Shown here: positions 1 to 6,432 of the stretch, piece after piece
Numbering within the stretch: position 1 is the stretch's first letter
Layout of the letters: the number at the start of each line of letters is the position of its first letter
Origin: Actinomycetes bacterium
GTDB lineage: Bacteria; Actinomycetota; Acidimicrobiia; Acidimicrobiales; SZUA-35
NCBI GenBank assembly: GCA_024227975.1
Contig: JAAETV010000768.1
Coordinates: 1-14,185, forward strand
DNA length: 14,185 bases
Reading direction: 5' to 3'
Position numbers and translations under genes: made by a program
Notes under the pieces: model-generated
Databases searched by the model: none
What the model was told of the DNA's origin: nothing
The model's input: the letters and a program-made list of their open reading frames with translations, nothing else

Positions 1-717
1 GAACGATCTGAGGTACTCCAGCACCTGTATCCGGGCGAGCCAGGTTCGGGGCTGGCTCGGCGACTGCACCCGGCCGCCGGCCACGGTCGTGCCGTTGACG
101 ACGCGGATGGTCCCCCCGACGGCGACCATTCGCTCAGGGTCCTCGAGGAACGGCTGAACCATGTGCAGAAGTGCACTCTCATCCATTACCGAGTCGGCAT
201 CTGTGATGCCAATGAGAGGCTTTCTGGTTGCGTTTATCCCGACATTGATGGCGTCGGATCGACGACCAGTGTTGGCTTTCCGTATCACCACGAGAGGGTC
301 GCCACGGCGTGAACGATGAGCCGACAACACCTCACCGATGTGGGGGACGTCATCGGCAAGTACGTACTCGGCCGGCTCGAGGTCGAATGCGTCTCGGAGC
401 TCGGCGAACGTCCCGTCGGTCGAACCGTCGTCGACGATGACGACTTCGAGGTCCGGATACTTCAGATCCAGCATGCTCCTGACCGACTCAACGATGAGTA
501 CCTGCTCGTTGAACGCAGGTACGATCATCGAGATACCCGGTGTGAAAGGGCTGGCGAATATCTCGTCCGCCTCAGTAGCCGTCATCCTCGTTCCCGCCTG
601 GGCCACTGCCCAGGCCGCCACCACCATCAACAAGAGCAGGATCGAGTTCAGCACGACGAAGTAGACAATGACGATGTGGTCGAACAAGGTCAGGCACCAC
701 AAGAGGAAGTCCCTCAC
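1..717 (-). CDS. Membrane glycosyltransferase family 2 (polysaccharide synthase-like), 3' part missing
   Basis: Reading leftward from a GTG at 717, the frame stays open for 239 codons to the window edge, so the C-terminus is missing. A hydrophobic helix lies at about residues 14-40. The GT-A nucleotide-sugar fold follows: ISMIVPAFNE near residues 61-70, VVIVDDGSTDG near 91-101, and TDADS near 171-175 supplying the metal-binding DxD. The order TM helix then GT-A domain resembles processive membrane synthases of the cellulose/poly-N-acetylglucosamine type. The Q-x-x-R-W motif, later membrane helices and any PilZ domain would lie outside the window, so product and processivity are unknown. The GTG overlaps the stop of the HEAT-repeat gene by four bases, suggesting translational coupling. 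Likely role: transfer of activated sugar to a growing envelope or exported glycan at the cytoplasmic membrane. Confidence 0.88.
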   Translation of the reverse strand, partial: MRDFLLWCLTLFDHIVIVYFVVLNSILLLLMVVAAWAVAQAGTRMTATEADEIFASPFTPGISMIVPAFNEQVLIVESVRSMLDLKYPDLEVVIVDDGSTDGTFAELRDAFDLEPAEYVLADDVPHIGEVLSAHRSRRGDPLVVIRKANTGRRSDAINVGINATRKPLIGITDADSVMDESALLHMVQPFLEDPERMVAVGGTIRVVNGTTVAGGRVQSPSQPRTWLARIQVLEYLRSF

Positions 718-1778
718 GCCGCCCTGCCTTCGACCGTTCTCACCCTGGTGAGATCGAGTGCTTCGCGGGCAAAGGCACCAGCCTTGCCGTCGGTCGAGGC
801 CAGGGCTTGCAGTCGGTCGAGGCCGGGCCGACCAAGTCGCCGCAGGCTCTCGGCGGCTGCTCGTATCACGATGGGTTCGCTATCGCCGAGCGCGACATCG
901 AGGCCGGCGATGGCGGCATCACCGCCGATCCAGCCGAGGGCCGTGGCTGCCTCAGCTCGAACCTCAGCAGAAGTGTCGGACCCGAGCCCAGTGAGGGCTT
1001 CGACGCCGGTCGGACTGCCGAGACGGCCAAGGGCACGGATAGCAGCCCGGGACACGTCGTCGTTGGTTTCCCGGCCAACTAGTCGAGCAATTGCTGACAG
1101 GGCTCCGAAGGCACCCAGAGAGCCCAGGCAATCGGCTGCCATCCGTCGTTCTATCGGATCATCGGCCAACAGGCTGGCAGACAGTTGGTCGGTCGCGGCC
1201 ATGCCGATGTGGAGGATGGCCATGCCGACAACACTGGTTGGAACCCGGCCGCGCTCGAGGGCACTCATCAGGACCGGGACACTCTCCGGTGCTCCGAGCT
1301 TGCCCAATGCTCGGGCCGCGGCCTTGCGTACTTCGATGTTCCGGTCATCCAGGAGCCATGTCACCTCGGGAGTTGCGGCGTGGACATCACCGTCGCCGAG
1401 AAGCTCCACGGCCCGGGCTCTTCTCGCCGCTATGAGACTCCGAGTCCGGTTCTGAGCCCGCACGAAGGCATTCCGCTTGACCAGCAGATCGCGCAGGATA
1501 CGGCGGTCCTCCCCCCGCAGCTTCGACATCAGGCTGATAGCCATGTCGTCCACCGTCGACCCCACATCGCCCTTCTGGGTCGCTGCACTGGCTAGTTCAT
1601 CAAGCTCGGCATCCTCCTCGGCCAGCAGTTCGATGAGCCTGGGCCGGAAGGCGGCCTCTATCTGGTGGCGGTGGGTCGACTTCTTGGCCCGATGCCACTT
1701 CCAAGCCGAAACACCGATCGCCAGCGCTGCGAGCCCGGCACTGGCCCCCAGGAGCAGCCACGTGATGAACGATGCCAC
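714..1778 (-). CDS. Membrane-anchored HEAT-repeat protein
   Basis: A 354-residue protein starting at GTG. One N-terminal membrane helix (about residues 4-26) is followed by a basic stretch (WKWHRAKK), so the remainder should face the cytoplasm. Residues about 40-120 are a charged helical linker. From about 120 to 345 there are repeated paired helices of the PBS-lyase HEAT-like type, recognisable by recurring units such as EVRKAAARALGKLG, RRMAADCLGSLG, SRAAIRALGRLG and EVRAEAATALGWIG at roughly 30-residue spacing. HEAT solenoids are binding scaffolds and no catalytic motif is seen. The gene lies seven bases after the receiver gene and overlaps the glycosyltransferase start by four bases, so it is probably made stoichiometrically with both. 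Inference: it tethers or regulates the glycosyltransferase in response to the receiver. The Shine-Dalgarno sequence is weak, consistent with coupled translation. Confidence 0.88.
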   Translation of the reverse strand: MASFITWLLLGASAGLAALAIGVSAWKWHRAKKSTHRHQIEAAFRPRLIELLAEEDAELDELASAATQKGDVGSTVDDMAISLMSKLRGEDRRILRDLLVKRNAFVRAQNRTRSLIAARRARAVELLGDGDVHAATPEVTWLLDDRNIEVRKAAARALGKLGAPESVPVLMSALERGRVPTSVVGMAILHIGMAATDQLSASLLADDPIERRMAADCLGSLGAFGALSAIARLVGRETNDDVSRAAIRALGRLGSPTGVEALTGLGSDTSAEVRAEAATALGWIGGDAAIAGLDVALGDSEPIVIRAAAESLRRLGRPGLDRLQALASTDGKAGAFAREALDLTRVRTVEGRAA

Positions 1779-1785
1779 ACCGAAG

Positions 1786-2166
1786 CTACGAATGCATGGC
1801 GCGGTTCAACACCGCTTCGACACGACTCTGTAGCTCACGGGGGCTGAAGGGCTTCACGATGTAGTCGTCTGCCCCGGCGGCGAAGCCTCGCTCGATCTCC
1901 GACTCCTGGGCCCTCGCGGTGAGCATGATCACCGGGATCGACGCCGTGCTCTCGGTGGCTCGCAGCCGAAGCAAGACCTCGATGCCGCTCAGCTTCGGCA
2001 TCATCCAGTCGAGCAAGATCACGTCGGGCTCGATGCTGGTAGCCGCCGCCAACCCCGCTTCCCCGTCCCCTTCCTCAGCCACCTCGAAGTCGGCCTGACG
2101 AAGCTTGAAAGCCACGAGAGCCCGAATGTCGGCATCATCTTCAATCACCAATGCTTGGCGTGTCAT
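1786..2166 (-). CDS. Stand-alone response regulator receiver protein
   Basis: A 126-residue single CheY-like receiver with no output domain. The acidic pair D10/D11 (VIEDDAD), phospho-acceptor D53 (LLDWMMP), switch T83 (MLTARA) and K105 (YIVKPFSP) are all in place, so phosphorylation should work. Its ATG overlaps the TGA of the upstream histidine kinase (ATGA), making that kinase the obvious partner. The C-terminus stops soon after the last receiver helix, so it must act by protein-protein contact or as a phosphorelay intermediate, not by binding DNA. The next genes encode a HEAT scaffold and a glycosyltransferase, which makes the scaffold a plausible target; this is inference from gene order. 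Confidence 0.93.
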   Translation of the reverse strand: MTRQALVIEDDADIRALVAFKLRQADFEVAEEGDGEAGLAAATSIEPDVILLDWMMPKLSGIEVLLRLRATESTASIPVIMLTARAQESEIERGFAAGADDYIVKPFSPRELQSRVEAVLNRAMHS

Positions 2167-3656
2167 TGATCTTCTCCAACTGTTTGGTCACCGGATGGAC
2201 TGGACTGGGGGGAATCAGGCACAACCGGCTGTCGCCGGTCGATGGGGACAACGAGCACGACCTCGGTTCCGACCCCAACTTCAGAGCGAACGAGGGCTTC
2301 TCCTCCATGGGCTTCCATGATCGCCTTGACGATCCCAAGCCCGAGTCCGGTGCCGGGGATCTCGTTGGCCACCGCAGTGTCACCCCGGACGAAGCGACCG
2401 AACAGCCGGTCGATGTCCGCTGGTTCGATGCCGGGTCCGGTGTCGGTGGTGGAGATCTCGATGGCGCTGCCGTCGGGTTTCGGCTTGGCCGAGACCGATA
2501 TCGAGCCACCGGCGGGAGTGAACTTCATTGCGTTGCCGACAATGTTGAGCAGGGCTCGTTCGAGTTGGATCTGATCGCCCCAGATGAGCGGCAGGTCACT
2601 ATCGATGGCAGTGGTGAGCTGCTGGTCTCGTTCGGCCACGATGGGCTGGACCGAGCTGACAACAGAGTCGATGACGGTGTGAAGATGCATCCGCTCGCGG
2701 GCTGTGCGCGTTGCGTCCGAATCGAGATCGGCGGTGATCAGAAGATCCTCGACCAAGGCCAGCAGACGGCGACCGTTCCGTTCCACTACCTCGAGGGCGC
2801 TCAATGCATCGGCCGATTCTGCCACCGCCGGCATCTCAGTGAGAATGTCGGCGAAGCCAATAATGCTGGTCAGTGGTGTTCTCAGCTCGTGGGAGACAGT
2901 AGCGATGAAGTCCGTCCTGACATTGTTGGCCTTCTTCAGCTGGAGGATGAGATCCGAGAGCTGCTCCCTCTCTTCTCGCAACTCGTCTTCCACCTCGCCT
3001 CGTCGTTCGATCTCTTCCCAGAGGTCATCGGAGCGTACGAGCAGCTTGACTACCGAGAGCCGAAGGGCGCGTTCAGCATCGGTGCGGGCCAGGGCAAGGC
3101 GGACGGTCCTGCCCAGCATCGCCGCATCGATGGTGCCCTTGACGACATAGTCCTGAGCCCCCTCACGCAGGCTCTGAGCGGCCCGGCTATCGTTTTGATC
3201 CCCAGACAGCACGACGATCGGGGTCGCTGGAGCCAGATGGCGGACCGCAGGCACGACCTCGTCGCCAGCGGCGTCAGGGAGCCCGAGGTCAACCAAGATG
3301 GCCTCGCTGTGCCCATCTCGAAGATGGGACTCGGCTTCGGCCAGGCTCCTGAACCTGGTCACCTTGATGTCTCCGAGTCCAGACCGGGCCAGCAGTGCCT
3401 GGGTAACGGACGCATCGAGGTCATCGTCTTCGATCAACACTATTGAGCGGTATCTGGGCTCGGTCTCGGCGGGGCTTGGCTGGCCGTCGAGAGCAAGGTC
3501 CTGACGTACCCCACGGAGGAAGTCGACCAGTTGGCCACGGTCCCGGGCGAGACCATCCAGCATGGCTTCACGGCTCTCCACGCTGCCGTGCGACTTGACG
3601 TCTACGAGAGACCCGCTGACCTCTGATCCGCCGTCGGGCGAGATGCTTCGATCCAT
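2163..3656 (-). CDS. Soluble hybrid histidine kinase with N-terminal receiver domain
   Basis: A 497-residue protein from the ATG at 3656, preferred over an in-frame TTG nine codons upstream because GGGAGGG lies six bases before the ATG. Order: variable N-terminal tail (about 1-65); receiver (about 70-200) with IEDDD, phospho-acceptor D123 (LVDLGLP) and K174; a charged coiled coil (about 210-250); HisKA with the H-box FIATVSHELRTPL and phosphorylated H256; HATPase with N-box LLNIVGNAMKF (N375), G1 DTGPGI and G2 GTGLGLGIV. No membrane segment or extracellular sensor is seen, so the input is probably phosphotransfer to its own receiver or cytosolic partners. The stop overlaps the start of the stand-alone receiver gene, its likely phosphate acceptor. 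This is the first gene of the four-gene operon running leftward. Confidence 0.92.
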   Translation of the reverse strand: MDRSISPDGGSEVSGSLVDVKSHGSVESREAMLDGLARDRGQLVDFLRGVRQDLALDGQPSPAETEPRYRSIVLIEDDDLDASVTQALLARSGLGDIKVTRFRSLAEAESHLRDGHSEAILVDLGLPDAAGDEVVPAVRHLAPATPIVVLSGDQNDSRAAQSLREGAQDYVVKGTIDAAMLGRTVRLALARTDAERALRLSVVKLLVRSDDLWEEIERRGEVEDELREEREQLSDLILQLKKANNVRTDFIATVSHELRTPLTSIIGFADILTEMPAVAESADALSALEVVERNGRRLLALVEDLLITADLDSDATRTARERMHLHTVIDSVVSSVQPIVAERDQQLTTAIDSDLPLIWGDQIQLERALLNIVGNAMKFTPAGGSISVSAKPKPDGSAIEISTTDTGPGIEPADIDRLFGRFVRGDTAVANEIPGTGLGLGIVKAIMEAHGGEALVRSEVGVGTEVVLVVPIDRRQPVVPDSPQSSPSGDQTVGEDQ

Positions 3657-3662
3657 GCCGGT

Positions 3663-3669
3663 CCCTCCC
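3663..3669 (-). promoter_or_regulatory. Ribosome binding site deciding the hybrid kinase start
   Basis: GGGAGGG on the minus strand, six bases before the ATG at 3656. It is the strongest Shine-Dalgarno match in the left half of the window and lies downstream of the alternative TTG start at 3683, so it favours the shorter protein. Confidence 0.7.
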
Positions 3670-3777
3670 TGAGCCGATATCAAAGGCTTTCGCTACTGGT
3701 CACGTCATCGGTAGATGAGCACCAGCGCTTGAGACACTCCCCGTGGGCGACTCGGTCAGGAGCCCAACGCTGGGTTG

Positions 3778-5088
3778 TCAGGAAGGCCCGACCAGATCAG
3801 GCTGGCCCGTTGACTGCAACACTCGTTGCCACACGTCGCCGCCCGGATCGAGCTGACGTCGATGTCGAGTGACGAGGTGGAGGGGAACCACCGTGAAACA
3901 GCCATTCCAACGGCCAACCATGGCGTCAGTGAACCCGGCCAACCCGGCATGAGTCGCATGTTGGCCGAGAGCGTTGCAGTACTGGGCGTCGAAGGCATTG
4001 GCGGGCAGGCTGCGGATGGTGTAGCTGGGGTCGATGTACTTCACGGTGATGTCTCGGCCCATCCCCTCGAAGTGGGCCCGTATCCGGTCGCGAAGAAACG
4101 CCCCCACGTCGCCAAGACGTGCATTGCCCGAGGCATCAGTAGTGCCATCATGGCCGACCATCTCCTGTCCGGCCCCCTCCCCAACCACGATCACGGCGTG
4201 GCTCCGGCTTGCCAGTCGCTCTTCGAGCACCTGAAGCAAGCCACCGGGACCCTCGAGGGCGAAGGGAATCTCGGGCACGATGCACAGATTGACGTCGGGA
4301 TTGGACAACGAGGCTTGGGCCGCGATGAAACCGGAGTGACGGCCCATCAGCTTCACGATGCCGACCCCATTGATTGCGCCCCGTGCTTCGTTGTGGGCGG
4401 CTTCGATCGCTCTGATGGCCTCGTCGATGGCGGAGGAGAAGCCGAAGCTCTGATCGACCCACGAGAGATCATTGTCGATCGTCTTCGGAATGCCGACTAT
4501 TCCTATGTGCTGACCACGCTCGCGAGCTGCGTGGCTGAGCACCGATGCTCCCTGGAGGGTCCCATCGCCGCCGATGCAGAACAGCACTCGGACCCCCAGT
4601 CGGGCTAGGTGATCGAGCATCTGGTCGACCGGTTGGGGTCCGCGAGACGACCCGAGGAGTGAGCCGCCTTGGCGGTGGATCGAATCCACCACATCAGGCG
4701 TCATCCGCATGGGCTCAGGGCCCTTCCCCGCCACACCAGCGAACCCATAGCGAAAGCCGAGGATCTCTGGCACGCGATAGTGGTGTTGAAGGGTCAATAC
4801 GATCGAGCGGATAACGTCGTTGAGTCCTGGACAAAGCCCCCCACAGGTGACGATGCCGACGCACAACCGTTCTGGGCGAAAGGCCAGGTCAGCCCGAGGC
4901 CCGGCCGGCGCGAAGGCGGCCGGTTCAAGCCCGGCGTCGAGGGTGGGTTGGAGCTCACTGACACTCTTGGCGACCAGAACACCGTCAGTCTCTGCGAGGA
5001 GCTGTATGCGTGACTGGCGCAAGGGTGACGGCACATCAGCGGTCAGTCGCAGCGGAGTCACTTCCGTTACTGACGGTAGTTCGTTCAT
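3778..5088 (-). CDS. 6-phosphofructokinase, plant/trypanosome-like ATP-dependent group
   Basis: Phosphorylates fructose 6-phosphate to fructose 1,6-bisphosphate in glycolysis (cytosol). From the ATG at 5088 the protein has 436 residues. Visible motifs: IVTCGGLCPGLND (about 79-91, nucleotide loop); GGDGT at 173-177; PKTIDND at 201-207 with catalytic D205; KLMGRHSGF near 246-254; PEIPF; and YIDPSYTIRS near the C-terminus. Gly in GGDGT points to ATP as donor, since pyrophosphate enzymes carry GGDDT; Lys in PKTIDND with that Gly matches the plant/trypanosome group. The roughly 75-residue N-terminal extension ending in FAPAGPR is also usual there. An in-frame GTG at 5187 would add 33 residues of non-conserved sequence; neither start has a convincing Shine-Dalgarno, so the start is uncertain. 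Single gene, divergent from the M19 gene. Confidence 0.92.
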   Translation of the reverse strand: MNELPSVTEVTPLRLTADVPSPLRQSRIQLLAETDGVLVAKSVSELQPTLDAGLEPAAFAPAGPRADLAFRPERLCVGIVTCGGLCPGLNDVIRSIVLTLQHHYRVPEILGFRYGFAGVAGKGPEPMRMTPDVVDSIHRQGGSLLGSSRGPQPVDQMLDHLARLGVRVLFCIGGDGTLQGASVLSHAARERGQHIGIVGIPKTIDNDLSWVDQSFGFSSAIDEAIRAIEAAHNEARGAINGVGIVKLMGRHSGFIAAQASLSNPDVNLCIVPEIPFALEGPGGLLQVLEERLASRSHAVIVVGEGAGQEMVGHDGTTDASGNARLGDVGAFLRDRIRAHFEGMGRDITVKYIDPSYTIRSLPANAFDAQYCNALGQHATHAGLAGFTDAMVGRWNGCFTVVPLHLVTRHRRQLDPGGDVWQRVLQSTGQPDLVGPS

Positions 5089-5240
5089 GGATGCGACTCT
5101 GGTCTGATACGCCCCTCCCGGCCAGGGACCGAGGACCTTGATCTGCCCTGGCCTGACCACGGCGAGACCGGCTGGGCTGGTGACCACCGTGCGGTTTGAC
5201 GAGGGGCAGCGGCTGGGTCAGGATGCCGCCAGATCCGAGT

Positions 5241-5247
5241 GAAAGGG
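5241..5247 (+). promoter_or_regulatory. Ribosome binding site for the M19 family gene
   Basis: GAAAGGG, six bases before the GTG at 5254. It supports that GTG over the in-frame GTG at 5239, which precedes the site and would make it part of the coding sequence. Confidence 0.6.
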
Positions 5248-5253
5248 CATCCT

Positions 5254-6237
5254 GTGAACCCAGCGTCCGAGCTTCATCAGAGCGCAGTTGTGGTCGATGG
5301 CCTCATCGTCGCCAACTGGGGTCGCGATGTGTTCGAGGACATGCGCAGAGGGGGGCTCACGGCGGCCAATTGCACGTGTGCCATATGGGAGGGATTCCAG
5401 GCGACGATGGACAATATCGCTGAATGGAAGGCCGCATTCCGAGACCACGGTGATCTGATCACGCCGGTCCGAAAGTCGACCGATGTCCAGTGGGCCAAGG
5501 ACAATGACCGAACCGGCATCATTCTCGGCTTCCAGAACGCGACCCCATTCGAGGGCAACCTCGGATACATCGAGCTGTTCAAAGAGGTCGGTGTCGGCAT
5601 CGTCCAGATGGCCTACAACACCCAGAACATGGTGGGTAGCGGCTGCTACGAGAGCAGTGATGGCGGTTTGTCCGACTTCGGTCGAGAGGTGGTGGCCGAG
5701 ATGAACCGAGTTGGGATCATGTGTGACCTCTCCCATGTCGGAGCGGTCACCTCACGGGATGTGATCGAAGCCTCCGACAAGCCGGTGTGCTACTCCCACT
5801 GCCTACCCGAGGGCCTCAAGATCCACCCTCGCAACAAGTCCGACGAGGAACTGAGGTTCATCGTCGACCATGGAGGGTTCATTGGCGTGACCATGTTCCC
5901 GCCATTCCTCGCTAACGGTGTCCACTCGACCGTGCACGATTACGTCGAAGCCATCGACTACGTCATCAACATCGCTGGTACTGACAATGTGGGCATCGGT
6001 ACCGACTTCACCCAGGGCTACGACCGCGACTTCTTCGAGTGGATCACCCACGACAAGGGCCGGGCCCGGAAGCTCACCGAGTTCGGTGACATCATCAACC
6101 CCGAGGGCATCCAGACCATTGGCGAGTTCCCGAACCTGACCGCGGCCATGCTCCATGCCGGGTGGGACGAGGACAAGATCCGCAAGGTGATCGGTAGCAA
6201 CTGGGTCCGGGTACTCGGCGACGTCTGGGGCGATTAG
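5254..6237 (+). CDS. Peptidase M19 (renal dipeptidase) family protein with altered metal site
   Basis: A 327-residue protein beginning VNPASELHQS at a GTG. The amidohydrolase-type fold is recognisable by order: VVDGLIVANWG (13-23), LGFQNATPFEGN (91-102), MCDLSHVG with H161, CYSHC with H182, HPRNKSDEEL with R193, GIGTDF with D251, and the C-terminal IGSNWVRVLGDVW (313-325), a good match to the usual GGNFLRVL end. In characterised M19 dipeptidases one zinc is held by the HxD of a DGHND motif and a bridging Glu. Here those positions read Leu/Val and Gln94, so that site looks lost, while the two later His ligands and the substrate-binding Arg and Asp remain. Dipeptidase activity is therefore uncertain; a mononuclear hydrolase or different substrate is possible. 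No signal peptide, so cytosolic. Monocistronic by context. Confidence 0.85.
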   Translation: MNPASELHQSAVVVDGLIVANWGRDVFEDMRRGGLTAANCTCAIWEGFQATMDNIAEWKAAFRDHGDLITPVRKSTDVQWAKDNDRTGIILGFQNATPFEGNLGYIELFKEVGVGIVQMAYNTQNMVGSGCYESSDGGLSDFGREVVAEMNRVGIMCDLSHVGAVTSRDVIEASDKPVCYSHCLPEGLKIHPRNKSDEELRFIVDHGGFIGVTMFPPFLANGVHSTVHDYVEAIDYVINIAGTDNVGIGTDFTQGYDRDFFEWITHDKGRARKLTEFGDIINPEGIQTIGEFPNLTAAMLHAGWDEDKIRKVIGSNWVRVLGDVWGD

Positions 6238-6351
6238 CAGCGGGTCAGCGATCGAGGTCGGGCCCGGTTCGGCGTGACGGTGAGCCAATGTTTGCGCTCT
6301 CCTGGGACATGCTCGACCACAGCCGGGTTGCCCTCGGTGTTCTGCCAGCCG

Positions 6352-6377
6352 TGGCCGTCTCGGACCGGCTACGGCCA
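6352..6377. terminator. Candidate bidirectional hairpin terminator between convergent genes
   Basis: TGGCCGT at 6352-6358 and its exact complement ACGGCCA at 6371-6377 enclose a 12-base loop. It lies in the 195-base gap between the convergent M19 gene (ends 6237) and GGDEF-EAL gene (ends 6433), where a terminator is expected. There is no T-run on either side, so this would be a non-canonical hairpin of the type often seen in actinobacteria. A chance 7-bp repeat cannot be excluded. Confidence 0.3.
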
Positions 6378-6432
6378 GACCAATGGTAGGCCTCACTATT
6401 GATGACCACAGACGGAATCTGCTCCATGTCCC

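Noticed and set aside
316..1455. Plus-strand 379-codon open frame
   Set aside because: Ser/Arg/Ala-rich translation antisense to the glycosyltransferase and HEAT-repeat genes, spanning their junction; no family resemblance.
2151..3446. Long plus-strand open frame (431 codons) opposite the hybrid histidine kinase
   Set aside because: Low-complexity, domain-free translation; the opposite strand holds a complete receiver, HisKA and HATPase. It is an antisense shadow caused by GC-rich codon use.
3826..4608. Plus-strand 260-codon open frame
   Set aside because: Antisense to the phosphofructokinase catalytic core.
5089..5187. 33-residue N-terminal extension of phosphofructokinase from GTG
   Set aside because: No Shine-Dalgarno and no family-like sequence; kept only as an alternative start.
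6238..6432. Possible coding relic on the minus strand (for example GERKHWLTVTPNRARP)
   Set aside because: Protein-like for about 40 codons but interrupted by stops, without start or a family I recognise; treated as intergenic.
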